Positions 16,695-25,245 of a stretch of DNA of 64,000 bases are shown here, in pieces (position 1 is the first letter of the stretch; each line of letters begins with the position of its first letter). The translations under genes were made by a program, and so were the position numbers. The DNA lies in assembly GCF_001513965.1 (NCBI RefSeq), contig NZ_KQ948019.1, positions 355,293 to 419,292 on the forward strand. The letters are read 5' to 3'. Below the pieces are notes generated by a model that saw nothing but the letters and a program-made list of their open reading frames with translations, was not told where the DNA came from and made no database searches. The DNA comes from Streptomyces cellostaticus. Its GTDB lineage: Bacteria; Actinomycetota; Actinomycetes; Streptomycetales; Streptomycetaceae.

Positions 16695-18287
16695 CTACGA
16701 ACTCTCGGCAGCCACAGCCTTCGCGGCCAACGGTTCCGTCTCCACCGGCGCGGCCTCGACGGGAGTCGTTCGCGTCGGCAGCAACCCCAGCACCGCCTGC
16801 CGGTCGGCCTCGCTGGTCGCCTCGTCGTACGGGTCCGGAGTCGAAGGCACCTGAAGCCGATGCACCGGCCCGGACCCCAGCCGCGCGTACCCCCGCCCCG
16901 GCGGCACGTGCGCCGGTGGCGTCGTGTGCGGCGGCATCCCGAGCGCCGCCGCCACCTGCTCGGGCGCCGCAGGTCCCAGCACGACACGCGCCCGGGTGTG
17001 CTGCCGTACCGCCTCGCTCAATGACCCGGCACTGTCGAACTGCTCGGCCACGGCCACGGTCACGTTCGCCGCACGGCCGTGCCGCAGCGGCACCTGGAGC
17101 AGCGCCTGCGGATCCTTGCGGCCGTCCGTCGTGGCGAGGTGGGTGAAGACGGTCGGACGGTCCAGGAGGATCCACAGCGGACGCCGGGTGTCCTCGGGCG
17201 GCAGGTCGCCCGCCTGCCGCGCCCGGTTGACGGCGATCAGTCGCCGCTCGGTCTCTTGTGCGGCCCACTCCAGGCTGGCCAGTGCCCCGGCCGGTGCACA
17301 CTCCACGGCCAGTACGCCGTCCCGGCCGATCAGGCAGGCGTACTCGCCGGTGCCGCCGCCGTCGACGATCAGTACGTCGCCGTACTGGAGGGCCTGCAGG
17401 GCGATCGAGCGCAGCAGGGTGGAGGTGCCGCTGCCGGGGTGGCCCATGGCCAGCAGGTGCGGCTCGGTGGAGCGCAGGCCGGTGCGCCAGACGACCGGCG
17501 GGACGTCGCGCTGTTCCTCTCCGTAGGAGAGGGGGAGCGTACGCCGCACTTCGCTCGGGTCGGTGAAGCCGAGGACCGTCTCGCCGGGCGCGGTGACGAA
17601 GCGCTGGGCGGCGATGTCGGTGGGCAGCGGGGCGAGGGCGGTCACCGTCAGCCGGTTGCCCTCCTCGTCCCAGGCGAAGTGGTACTCGCGGCCCCGCCCG
17701 GCCTTCGCGGTGAGCAGCTGTTCGATCCGCGCGCGGGCCTCGGGCTCGCCGTCCGGGAAGTACGCGGGGTAGCGGATCACGAGGTGGCCGACGCGCCCGC
17801 CGTCGCTGAACTCGTGTGCGGCGAAGGCCTTTTCCCACTCCCCGCCGTGCGCGTACAGCGGCGCTGGATCCTCGGCGGCGGAGAAGTGCGGAACCAGGGC
17901 CTCGTACAGGGACCGGAGCCGCTCGGTCTGCGACTCGTCCGGCCCTTCGGGCGCCCGTGGGGTGCGATCGCGGCCCTGCCAGGCCGCTGCCGCCATCAGG
18001 GTGATGGCGGCGAGCAGTGGCCCGTACGGCACCAGCGCCACGACCAGGACCACGGAGGCCGCCACGAACAGCAGCGGACCGCGCTTGTCCTTGGGTGTCC
18101 CGGCCCACTTGCGCCGCCCGGCCGAGGCCAGCAGGCGCAGCCCGCGCGAGATGGTGATCAGCGGGTGGAGGACGTCGGTGGCGCTGTCGGCCGCCGTCCG
18201 GGCCAGCTCCCGGCTCCGGGCGATCTGCATCCGGGCGATCTGCGCGCTGTCTTTGCTCAGAATGCGGGGGAGAGGGCGCCGGGCCAC
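16695..18287 (-). CDS. sffA: SffA, SpoIIIE/FtsK-like septum protein
   Basis: This 530-residue protein has a short N-terminal region, two adjacent transmembrane helices at about residues 71-104, and a C-terminal FtsK-like ATPase domain. The P-loop reads GHPGSGTST (residues 282-290), with the invariant Lys replaced by Thr. The Walker B-like strand is LWILLDRP, lacking the usual acidic pair. SffA in S. coelicolor localises to sporulation septa through SmeA and aids chromosome segregation. It is 40 bp downstream of smeA in the same operon. The degenerate nucleotide site suggests a structural rather than motor role (inference). Confidence 0.88.
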   Translation of the reverse strand: MARRPLPRILSKDSAQIARMQIARSRELARTAADSATDVLHPLITISRGLRLLASAGRRKWAGTPKDKRGPLLFVAASVVLVVALVPYGPLLAAITLMAAAAWQGRDRTPRAPEGPDESQTERLRSLYEALVPHFSAAEDPAPLYAHGGEWEKAFAAHEFSDGGRVGHLVIRYPAYFPDGEPEARARIEQLLTAKAGRGREYHFAWDEEGNRLTVTALAPLPTDIAAQRFVTAPGETVLGFTDPSEVRRTLPLSYGEEQRDVPPVVWRTGLRSTEPHLLAMGHPGSGTSTLLRSIALQALQYGDVLIVDGGGTGEYACLIGRDGVLAVECAPAGALASLEWAAQETERRLIAVNRARQAGDLPPEDTRRPLWILLDRPTVFTHLATTDGRKDPQALLQVPLRHGRAANVTVAVAEQFDSAGSLSEAVRQHTRARVVLGPAAPEQVAAALGMPPHTTPPAHVPPGRGYARLGSGPVHRLQVPSTPDPYDEATSEADRQAVLGLLPTRTTPVEAAPVETEPLAAKAVAAESS

Positions 18288-18327
18288 TGTTGTCTCCTGT
18301 TGGTGCGTACGGGCTGGACGGGCGGCG

Positions 18328-18522
18328 TCAGAACTTGATGCCGCCGAGGAGGCTCGCCAGGCTCTCGCCGCCCGCCTTGATACTGGGAGCGATGCCCGTG
18401 CTGGCCAGGTAGAAGCCGAACAGGGCCGAGGTGAACGCGTGCGAACCCTTCAGGCCGTCCTTGCGGAAGAAGAGGAAGACGACGACGCCGAGCAGCATGA
18501 CGCCTGAGATGGAGAGGATCAT
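18328..18522 (-). CDS. smeA: SmeA, small sporulation membrane protein
   Basis: This 64-residue protein has an N-terminal transmembrane helix (MILSISGVMLLGVVVFLFF), a short basic loop and a second hydrophobic segment FTSALFGFYLASTGIAPSI. In Streptomyces SmeA recruits SffA to sporulation septa and affects spore wall, segregation and pigment. The ATG at 18522 has an ideal AGGAG site 7 bp upstream, so a longer in-frame start at 18576 is rejected. The upstream region is unusually AT-rich (about 18570-18600), where a developmental promoter is expected. Confidence 0.88.
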   Translation of the reverse strand: MILSISGVMLLGVVVFLFFRKDGLKGSHAFTSALFGFYLASTGIAPSIKAGGESLASLLGGIKF

Positions 18523-18785
18523 TCGAGTCTCCTGGTGTCGAGAGGGGACAGTCACCATGAGTACTTCCAGGATCACAGGATGTATCTATACGATAAAAGG
18601 TGCAACTGGGTGAAATCGTGAGCATTTCCCCCGGGTGGTGGAGCCGTCCATGGCCGGTTGAGCAGGGCGCTTGCATCCGGCGGGCTCTGCAGTGATCTTT
18701 ACCTCGGGCACATCGGGTCATGTGAGGCGCGAGCCAGTACTCTTGCGATTCACCTGAACGGTTGTAATGAGAGGCGGTCCGGTCA

Positions 18786-19178
18786 ATGAGCGAAGCCCCC
18801 GACCCCGAGGTCGTGGAGCTGGCGACCAAGATCTTCGATCTGGCGCGGCAGGGGCAGACCGAGGAGCTCGTGGCGTACGTCGACGCGGGTGTTCCGGCCA
18901 GCCTCACCAACGACCGCGGGGACTCCCTCGTCATGCTCGCCGCCTACCACGGTCACGCCGACGCGGTACGTGTCCTGCTCGCCCGGGGCGCGGAGGCGAA
19001 CCGGATCAACGACCGAGGACAGACCCCGCTCGCGGGGGCCGTCTTCAAGGGGGAGAAAGAAGTGATCAGGGCCCTCCTGGAGGGTGGCGCCGACCCTGCC
19101 GCGGGAACTCCCTCGGCCGTCGACACGGCGCGCATGTTCGGCAAGACGGAACTCCTGGAGCTGTTCGGCGCACACTGA
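18786..19178 (+). CDS. ankyrin-repeat protein
   Basis: This 130-residue soluble protein consists of about three ankyrin repeats. Recognisable units are GDSLVMLAAYHGHADAVRVL, GQTPLAGAVFKGEKEVIRAL and a shorter C-terminal unit, each with the TPL/AA and hydrophobic helix pattern. Ankyrin repeats mediate protein-protein contacts; the partner is unknown. It is divergent from smeA over about 260 bp and is the first of three same-strand genes with the 19-codon ORF and the HEAT protein downstream. Confidence 0.88.
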   Translation: MSEAPDPEVVELATKIFDLARQGQTEELVAYVDAGVPASLTNDRGDSLVMLAAYHGHADAVRVLLARGAEANRINDRGQTPLAGAVFKGEKEVIRALLEGGADPAAGTPSAVDTARMFGKTELLELFGAH

Positions 19179-19322
19179 CGCGCACGTCCTGACCAGGTAC
19201 GCACAGAAAACGGGGGAGGCGGTAAAGGGCCGCCGGAAATACGGTCGCGGCAGCACACACCGCGGGTCATCATGACGACGTGATTCACGGACGCGATGGC
19301 TGGGCAGGTGTTGCCGCACCGC

Positions 19323-19343
19323 GCGGACCGTGATGCGGTCCGC
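19323..19343 (+). terminator. hairpin after the ankyrin gene
   Basis: GCGGACCG and CGGTCCGC form a perfect 8-bp stem with a 5-nt loop, 145 bp after the ankyrin stop and 29 bp before the small ORF at 19372. It could be a terminator or part of the leader of the next transcript. Confidence 0.4.
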
Positions 19344-19371
19344 ATGGGCCACCGACGAGAGGCAGAGAGAA

Positions 19372-19431
19372 ATGGTCTACAGCAAGCAAGAGACGGCGGG
19401 CGCTCCGACGTTGTGTCACGCGGCCAGGTAA
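19372..19431 (+). CDS. 19-residue upstream peptide (possible leader peptide)
   Basis: A minimal ORF, ATG 19372 to TAA 19431, encodes MVYSKQETAGAPTLCHAAR. It has a purine-rich site GAGGCAGAGAGAA directly upstream and ends 46 bp before the start of the HEAT-repeat gene. The peptide has a single Cys near its end. Size, position and ribosome site fit a regulatory uORF or a genuine micropeptide. I recall similar short peptides in streptomycetes, but this was not checked. Confidence 0.45.
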   Translation: MVYSKQETAGAPTLCHAAR

Positions 19432-19477
19432 TGCGTGTTTTCCGGTTGCGTCGACGCTTGATGTGAGGCTGTTTCCC

Positions 19478-20896
19478 ATGTTCGATCCGGTCATAGCGCC
19501 CAGCGGTACGCTGCTCGGCCTGCTCCAGCGCGGCCGCGGCGACGGCACGCTGCACGCGCTCACCGCCCCGCGCGCGGAAGCGCTCGCGGCCCTGAACCAC
19601 TGTGTGCTCCGCGACCCCCGCCACGACTGGCAGGTGGAGAACCGCTCCCTGTACTACGCCCGGCTCTACCTCGACCTGAACGGCGAGCTGGACGCCGTCG
19701 AGGCGCACCTCTTCGACTCCGAGGACGTCCTCGACACCGACGAGTCCCGCACCGGCCTCGCGCTGGCCGTCCTCGGGCACCTCGCCTCCTACGGCAGGTG
19801 GGACGCCCTCGAACTGCTGCGCAGGTACGCCGCCCACGGCTCCAACTGGGCCTGGGCCCTGGACGAGCTGGCCCTGAGGGACGACGACGCGGGCCTGCGC
19901 GCCCTCGCCGCCCCCGTCCTGGCCCGCTTCGCCACCGATCCCGAGGGCGAGGCCGAGCTGGCCGTCGCCGTGCGCGACGCCTTCGAGCCGAGGCCCTGGC
20001 GGCTGTGGGCCGAGGATCCGCGCGAATCCATCGCCACGCGTGTGCGTGCCGCCCAGGAAACCGGCTGTTTCGACCGCTGGCAGCGCCAGATGCGGCCCAC
20101 CGGGCCCCGGCCCGGATGGAGCGTGCGAGCCGTCTTCGAGTGGGCCCAGCAGGGCATCGAACGCGGCGCCGCCCTCCATGTGCCGGCCGCCCGCTGCCTG
20201 GCCGCCGTGGCCGGCCCCGAGGACCGGGGGGAGATCCTCCAGGCCGCCAGGAACGGCACCGACGGCGCCCGCTGCACAGCACTGCGCTACCTCGCCGACA
20301 GCAACGACCCCGCCGCCCTCGACCTGATCGAGGCCGCCGTCGCCGACGGACCGGCGGTCGTCGTGGAGGCCGCCGTCGACGCCTTCGAACGGATGCGCAG
20401 CATCGCCGCCGTCGACCGCGCGCGCGGCTGGGCCCAGCGCCCCGACGTCCTCGGCGCCGCCGCCGGACGCATGCTGGCCTGCCGCGGCGGAGCCCAGGAC
20501 AGCGACCTCGTCCTCGGCGCCCTGCGCGAGGCCGTACGCGGCGAAGGCCCCGACGCGCCCACCCTGTGGACCCTGGTCGACGGCACCGGACGGCTCGGCA
20601 TCGCCTGCGCCGCCCCCGTGCTGCGCCACATCTACCGGGAGACGGCCTCCTCCCATCTCCGCGGCCGCGCCGCCCGCGCCCTGGCCGCCACCGACCCCTC
20701 CTTCGCCGCCGGCTTCGCCGTCGAATGCCTGTGGGACTGCGAGGAGACCACCCGGGAGATCGCCGCCCGGCACGCCGAGACCGGTGACGCCCGGGTCGTC
20801 GAGCGACTGCGCCGCCTGGCCGCCGACCCGGCCGAGGAGGACGAGGTACAGACGGCGGTCCGCAGCCGCTTCGGGCCGGACGCGCAAGCCATGTGA
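19478..20896 (+). CDS. HEAT-repeat protein
   Basis: This 472-residue all-helical soluble protein has multiple degenerate HEAT/PBS-lyase-like repeats, clearest in the C-terminal half (CTALRYLADSNDPAALDLIE, LRGRAARALAATDPSF and EIAARHAETGDARVVERL). Such solenoids are scaffolds; no catalytic residues are visible. GAGG lies 9 bp before the ATG at 19478. The 19-codon ORF upstream may control its translation. It ends before an inverted repeat at 20929-20944, a possible terminator. Confidence 0.85.
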   Translation: MFDPVIAPSGTLLGLLQRGRGDGTLHALTAPRAEALAALNHCVLRDPRHDWQVENRSLYYARLYLDLNGELDAVEAHLFDSEDVLDTDESRTGLALAVLGHLASYGRWDALELLRRYAAHGSNWAWALDELALRDDDAGLRALAAPVLARFATDPEGEAELAVAVRDAFEPRPWRLWAEDPRESIATRVRAAQETGCFDRWQRQMRPTGPRPGWSVRAVFEWAQQGIERGAALHVPAARCLAAVAGPEDRGEILQAARNGTDGARCTALRYLADSNDPAALDLIEAAVADGPAVVVEAAVDAFERMRSIAAVDRARGWAQRPDVLGAAAGRMLACRGGAQDSDLVLGALREAVRGEGPDAPTLWTLVDGTGRLGIACAAPVLRHIYRETASSHLRGRAARALAATDPSFAAGFAVECLWDCEETTREIAARHAETGDARVVERLRRLAADPAEEDEVQTAVRSRFGPDAQAM

Positions 20897-20928
20897 CCCC
20901 ACCGGGCGCCGTCGTACGCGGCCGGGAC

Positions 20929-20944
20929 GGGCGGGAGACCGCCC
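20929..20944 (+). terminator. short GC hairpin after the HEAT gene
   Basis: GGGCGG-GAGA-CCGCCC is a 6-bp GC stem with a tetraloop, 32 bp after the stop codon. It is a plausible intrinsic terminator without U-tract. Confidence 0.4.
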
Positions 20945-20969
20945 GCCGGGTGAACACGGGGTGACCCGG

Positions 20970-21000
20970 AGGTCAGGCGGGCATGGCGGCCGTCTGACCT
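20970..21000. promoter_or_regulatory. AGGTCAG/CTGACCT inverted repeat upstream of the glycosyltransferase operon
   Basis: Seven-base arms (20970-20976 and 20994-21000) separated by 17 bp lie 93 bp before the first glycosyltransferase gene. This may be an operator; the significance is uncertain. Confidence 0.3.
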
Positions 21001-21092
21001 GCTCGGGTGTGCAGACCAACGCTCATGGGACGTTCCCCGTCCGGAAAGATCGACGTTGACGCGGCCACGTCCGGCGCGGCGACAACACCCGT

Positions 21093-22223
21093 ATGCGTGT
21101 CGTCATCGTGACCGAATCCTTTCCCCCCGATGTGAACGGCGTTGCCCACTGCGCGCTCCAGACCGCCCGGCACCTCGTGGATCGCGGCCACCTCCCGCTC
21201 GTCGTCGCGCCGGCCACCGCGCCCGGCACCAAGGCCGACGCCCTCGAGGCGCCGTGCCCCGTCGTCCGTGTCCCCTCCCTCCCGCTCCCCGGCTACCCCC
21301 AGGTCCGCGTCGCCCTCCCCAGCCGGCGCCTGGCCGCGGCGCTCACCGAGCACCGCGCCGACGTGGTCCACCTGGCCAGTCCCTTCGTCCTCGGCGTCCG
21401 CGGCATGGCCGCCGCCGCCCGGCTCGGCATCCCCGCCGTCGCCGTCTACCAGACCGACCTGGCCGGCTACGCCCGTACGTACATGGGCGCCGGCGAGGCG
21501 GCCGCCTGGCGCCGGATCCGCTCCGTGCACTCCGCCGCCGACCGCACCCTGGCACCGTCCAGCGCGGCCCTGAACGACCTGGAGGCGCACGGCGTGCCCC
21601 GGGTACGGCTGTGGCAGCGGGGCGTGGACACCGTCCGTTTCCGGCCGGACCACCGCAACGAGGCGCTGCGCCGCGAGCTCGCCCCGAACGGCGAGCTGAT
21701 CGTCGGCTACGTCGGCCGGCTCGCCCCCGAGAAGCAGATCGAACTCCTCGCCGGAGTCTGCGGCCTGGACGGCGTACGGGTCGTGGTCGTGGGCGACGGG
21801 CCCAGCCACGTCCAGCTCACCGATGCCCTGCCCGGCGCGGTCTTCCTGGGCCGCCGCACCGGCGACGACCTCGCCCGCATCTTCGCTTCACTGGACCTGT
21901 TCGTGCACACCGGCCCCTTCGAGACCTTCTGCCAGACCGTCCAGGAGGCCATGGCCAGCGGAGTGCCGGTGGTCGCCCCCGCCGCCGGCGGCCCGCTCGA
22001 CCTGGTCGACCACGGCCGCACCGGACTGCTCGTCCCGCCACGCGACGCGGACGCGGTACGCGATGCCGTACGCACCCTGGCCGCCGACCCCGGCCTGCGG
22101 GCCGCATACGGCGCCGCCGGACGGGCCACGGTCGAGGGCCGCACCTGGGCCGCCATCGGCGACCAGCTGATCGCGCACTACGAAGACGTGCTCGCGGCAC
22201 GCAGGACGGCGGTGGCGGCATGA
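21093..22223 (+). CDS. GT4 glycosyltransferase, MgtA/PimB-like mannosyltransferase
   Basis: This 376-residue GT-B enzyme starts with VVIVTESFPPDVNGVAH, the N-terminal pattern of GDP-mannose-dependent MgtA/PimB-type enzymes that mannosylate glycolipids. The C-terminal nucleotide-sugar domain shows YVGRLAPEKQIELL and the EX7E-type region PFETFCQTVQEAMASGVPVV. It is probably membrane-associated and acts on cell-envelope glycolipids. Its stop overlaps the next start by 4 bp (ATGA), making a three-gene coupled operon with the second glycosyltransferase and the SGNH hydrolase. Confidence 0.88.
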   Translation: MRVVIVTESFPPDVNGVAHCALQTARHLVDRGHLPLVVAPATAPGTKADALEAPCPVVRVPSLPLPGYPQVRVALPSRRLAAALTEHRADVVHLASPFVLGVRGMAAAARLGIPAVAVYQTDLAGYARTYMGAGEAAAWRRIRSVHSAADRTLAPSSAALNDLEAHGVPRVRLWQRGVDTVRFRPDHRNEALRRELAPNGELIVGYVGRLAPEKQIELLAGVCGLDGVRVVVVGDGPSHVQLTDALPGAVFLGRRTGDDLARIFASLDLFVHTGPFETFCQTVQEAMASGVPVVAPAAGGPLDLVDHGRTGLLVPPRDADAVRDAVRTLAADPGLRAAYGAAGRATVEGRTWAAIGDQLIAHYEDVLAARRTAVAA

Positions 22224-23401
22224 CCGGCACGCCCCTGCGCATCGTGCGGCTCGCCAACTTCGTCGCCCCCTCCTCCGGCGGCCTGCGCACGGCCCTGCGC
22301 GAACTGGGCAGGGGCTTCCGGGCCGCGGGTCACGAGCCGGTGCTGATCGTGCCGGGCGAGCGGCACACCGACCGCGACACCGAGCAGGGCCGGGTCATCA
22401 CTTTGCCCGGACCGCTGTTGCCCGGCACCGGCGGCTACCGCGTCCTGACCGACAAGCGGCGCGTGGCCGCGCTCCTGGAGGAACTGGCCCCGGACCGCCT
22501 GGAGGTCTCCGACCGCACGACCCTGCGCTGGACCGGCCGCTGGGCCCGCCGCGCGCGGGTGCCCGCCGTGATGGTCTCCCACGAGACCGCCGACGGCGTG
22601 CTGCGCACCTGGGGCCTGTCCGAGAACCTGTCCCGCCGGGCCGCCGATGCCCTCAACACCCGTACCGCACACGTCTACTCGCGGGTCGTGTGCACCACGG
22701 AGTTCGCCGAGCGCGAGTTCATACGCATCGGTGCGCGCAACGTCGTACGCGCCCCCCTGGGGGTCGACCTGATGGAGCGGCACCCCGCGCTGCGCGACCC
22801 ACGGTTGCGCGCACTGCACGCGCGCGTGCCCGAGGCATTGCTCGTGATGTGCTCCCGGCTGTCCGTGGAGAAGCGGCCCGGCACGGCCCTGGACGCTGTG
22901 GAGGCCCTGCTGCGGCGCGGGCGGCGGGTCGTGCTGGTGGTGGCCGGGGACGGGCCGCTGCGGGTGCGCCTGGAGCAGCGTGCGCGCGAGCGCGGGCTGC
23001 CGGTGACCTTCCTGGGGCACGTCTCCGACCGCCCCCTCCTCGGCGCCCTCCAGGCATCGGCCGACGTGTGCCTGGCGCCCGGGCCGGCCGAGACCTTCGG
23101 CCTGGCCGCACTGGAGGCCATGGCGTGCGGGACGCCCGTGGTGGCGAGCGCGTCGTCGGCGCTGCCCGAGGTGATCGGATCCGCGGGGGCGACGGCGGCC
23201 GACTGCGGGGAGGCGTTCGCGGACGCCGTGGAGCTGCTCCTGTCGCGCTCCGAACCCGAGCGGCGGGAGGCGGCACGCGCGCGTGCGGAGTGCTTCGGGT
23301 GGGCAACGGCCGTGGAGGCCTTCATGGCGGCCCACGACGCGGAGGTGCTCAGGCGCGACGACGCCCCGGCCCGGCCCGCCGCCCGGGAAGGTGTGGCATG
23401 A
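22220..23401 (+). CDS. second GT4 glycosyltransferase
   Basis: This 393-residue GT-B fold protein begins LRIVRLANFVAPSSGGLRTALRELG. The acceptor domain contains MVSHETADG. The donor domain has SRLSVEKRPGTAL, then AGDGPLR and the catalytic EX7E segment AETFGLAALEAMACGTPVV. It resembles the partner glycosyltransferase of the MgtA-like enzyme, so the two may act in sequence on one lipid acceptor. The start overlaps the previous stop (ATGA) and the end overlaps the next start by 4 bp. Two CACGCGCGCGTG palindromes fall inside it. Confidence 0.88.
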   Translation: MTGTPLRIVRLANFVAPSSGGLRTALRELGRGFRAAGHEPVLIVPGERHTDRDTEQGRVITLPGPLLPGTGGYRVLTDKRRVAALLEELAPDRLEVSDRTTLRWTGRWARRARVPAVMVSHETADGVLRTWGLSENLSRRAADALNTRTAHVYSRVVCTTEFAEREFIRIGARNVVRAPLGVDLMERHPALRDPRLRALHARVPEALLVMCSRLSVEKRPGTALDAVEALLRRGRRVVLVVAGDGPLRVRLEQRARERGLPVTFLGHVSDRPLLGALQASADVCLAPGPAETFGLAALEAMACGTPVVASASSALPEVIGSAGATAADCGEAFADAVELLLSRSEPERREAARARAECFGWATAVEAFMAAHDAEVLRRDDAPARPAAREGVA

Positions 23402-24345
23402 GAACCGTCCGTTTCGTGGCCCTCGGTGACTCGCTGACCGAGGGCGTGGGCGACCCCGTCGGGGACGGCTGGCGGGGCTGGGCCGCGCTGCTCGCCGGCT
23501 CACTCGCCGAGGACGCCGGGCAGGTGGAGTTCACCAACCTCGCCGTGAGCGGGGCCCAGACGCGCGACGTGCTCGAACGGCAGACCCCGGCCGGTCTCGC
23601 ACTGCGCCCGGACCTGGTGGCCGTGGTCATCGGCGTCAACGACACGCTGCGCTGCACTTTCGACATCCACGCGGTGGCCGAACGCCTCGACCAGGTGTAC
23701 GCGGCCTTCGCCGGGCAGGGCGCCACCCTGCTCACCGCGTGTCTGCCCGACCCCGGCGCGATGCTGCGCCTCCCGGGCGCCCTCGCCCGCCCGCTCGCGC
23801 GTCGGCAGCGGGCGGTCAACGCGGTCGTCCACGCGCTGTCCGACCGGTACGGAGCCGTCCATCTGCATGCCTCGGAGGGCGCCTGGCTCACCGACCGCGC
23901 CCTGTGGAGCGCGGACCGGCTGCACCCGGGCGAACGCGGCCACCGGCAGCTCGCGGTCCGCTCCCACGCCCTGCTGATGGAGCTGGGCCGTGCCACCGGG
24001 GCGCCGCCGTCACCCGAACCGGAGTTCCCCTCCCCGACCCGGTCGGCGAGCCTGTGGTGGCTCGCCACCGCCGGTACCGGCTGGGTGGTCCGGCGGTGCT
24101 CCGATCTGCTGCCCCAGCTGCTGCGGCTGGCAGCCGACGAGATCCGGCACCGCGCGCGCGGCACCAGCGCCCGCCTCGACCTGCGCGCGTCCGCCGCCGT
24201 GTCCGAGGCGCTGGCCGCCCTGTCGACGACCGCCGGCGCCGAGGCTCAGCGGCGCCGTACCGCCACGAACCGTACCGGGGTGCCCGGTACCGCCTGTGCG
24301 GCCGCGGACAGGTCGGCTGCGCGGACCACGGCGATCACCGGGTAG
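23398..24345 (+). CDS. SGNH/GDSL hydrolase
   Basis: This 315-residue protein has an SGNH-hydrolase domain in its first about 200 residues. Block I is ALGDSLTEG (nucleophile Ser), block II Gly is in NLAVSGAQT, block III is GVNDTLR, and block V Asp/His is in DRLHPGERGH. It is likely an esterase or deacylase on a glycolipid made by the two coupled glycosyltransferases (inference). There is no signal peptide. The C-terminal about 100 residues are Arg/Ala-rich without clear fold. The 3' end overlaps the convergent pxpC gene by 100 bp. Confidence 0.85.
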   Translation: MRTVRFVALGDSLTEGVGDPVGDGWRGWAALLAGSLAEDAGQVEFTNLAVSGAQTRDVLERQTPAGLALRPDLVAVVIGVNDTLRCTFDIHAVAERLDQVYAAFAGQGATLLTACLPDPGAMLRLPGALARPLARRQRAVNAVVHALSDRYGAVHLHASEGAWLTDRALWSADRLHPGERGHRQLAVRSHALLMELGRATGAPPSPEPEFPSPTRSASLWWLATAGTGWVVRRCSDLLPQLLRLAADEIRHRARGTSARLDLRASAAVSEALAALSTTAGAEAQRRRTATNRTGVPGTACAAADRSAARTTAITG

Positions 24346-25115
24346 CCCCCGGTGGTCGGATGGTCGGCCAGGAACACCACCGGACGGCCGTCCGGTGGGA
24401 CCTGGACCGCACCGAGCACCATGCCCTCGCTGGGGAGTTCACCGGGCCGGGCCCGCTGAAGGGCGGGTCCCTCGGTACGCAGGCCTATCCGGTTGCTCGC
24501 CGAGGACACCCGGTACGCGCGCGTGGTGAGATCCCGGACCGCGCGCGCCGTGAACCACTCGTCCCGCGGTCCCAGGGTCACCCGGAGCACCAGTTCGGCC
24601 GGCGGACGCGGCTGCGGGGCGGCGTCCACGCGCGCGGGAGGGCCCGCCGGGGTGCCGAGCGGCAGCACCATGCCGTCCGCGAGCGGCGCCGGGCCGAGGC
24701 CGGACAGCAGGTCGGTGGCGCGGCTGCCGAGGACCGGCTCCACGGCTATGCCGCCGGAGACGGCCACGTAGGCGCGCACACCGGCCACGGCCGTCCCCAC
24801 CTCCAGCAGTTCACCGGCCGGTACGACCAGCGGGGCGCCCCACGCCGCTGGGCGGCCGCCCACCGTCACCGGGCACGGCGCGCCCCCTACCGCCACGGTC
24901 ACCCTCGAACGGGGGCGCAGCGCACAGCCGTTGAGCGTGGTCTCCAGGACGGCCGCGTCCGGCGGATTGCCGGCCAGCCGGTTGACGAGGGCCGCCGCGT
25001 GCGGGTCGAGCGCCCCGGAGCGGGGCACACCGAGGTGCGCGTACCCGGGCCGCCCGCGGTCCTGCACGGTGGTCAGCGCCCCGGCCCGCACGACGACGAG
25101 CGCACGGTCGGTCAT
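24246..25115 (-). CDS. pxpC: 5-oxoprolinase subunit C (biotin-dependent carboxyltransferase fold)
   Basis: This 289-residue AHS2/KipA-family protein carries the family landmarks TTVQDRGRPGYAHLGVPRSGALD at the start (given in part), RVSSASNRIGLRTEG and HPTTGGYPVIAVV. With PxpA and PxpB it forms the ATP-dependent 5-oxoprolinase that opens 5-oxo-L-proline to L-glutamate. The ATG at 25115 follows GGGAGG; in-frame starts farther upstream lie in a tandem duplication of this start region. The 3' end overlaps the SGNH hydrolase gene by 100 bp. Confidence 0.92.
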   Translation of the reverse strand: MTDRALVVVRAGALTTVQDRGRPGYAHLGVPRSGALDPHAAALVNRLAGNPPDAAVLETTLNGCALRPRSRVTVAVGGAPCPVTVGGRPAAWGAPLVVPAGELLEVGTAVAGVRAYVAVSGGIAVEPVLGSRATDLLSGLGPAPLADGMVLPLGTPAGPPARVDAAPQPRPPAELVLRVTLGPRDEWFTARAVRDLTTRAYRVSSASNRIGLRTEGPALQRARPGELPSEGMVLGAVQVPPDGRPVVFLADHPTTGGYPVIAVVRAADLSAAAQAVPGTPVRFVAVRRR

Positions 25116-25196
25116 GCGTCCTCCCGGGGAACGCGGCGCGAGCACGCGCGGTCGGTCATGCGTCCTCCACGGATGACGCGGGGCGAGTACGCGCGG
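25105..25196 (-). repeat. tandem duplication of the pxpC start region
   Basis: Two adjacent copies (about 25105-25148 and 25149-25196) share the segment containing GGAGGACGCATGACCGACCG at roughly 90 percent identity. A third, more diverged start lies at 25249. As a result three successive ribosome-site/ATG units precede pxpC, and a 45-codon ORF (25249 to 25112) links pxpB to pxpC by ATGA overlaps at both ends. Confidence 0.7.
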
Positions 25197-25245
25197 CCGG
25201 CCCGGCGTCGCGTCCATGGGGACGAGGCACGCGCGGGACGGCTTG

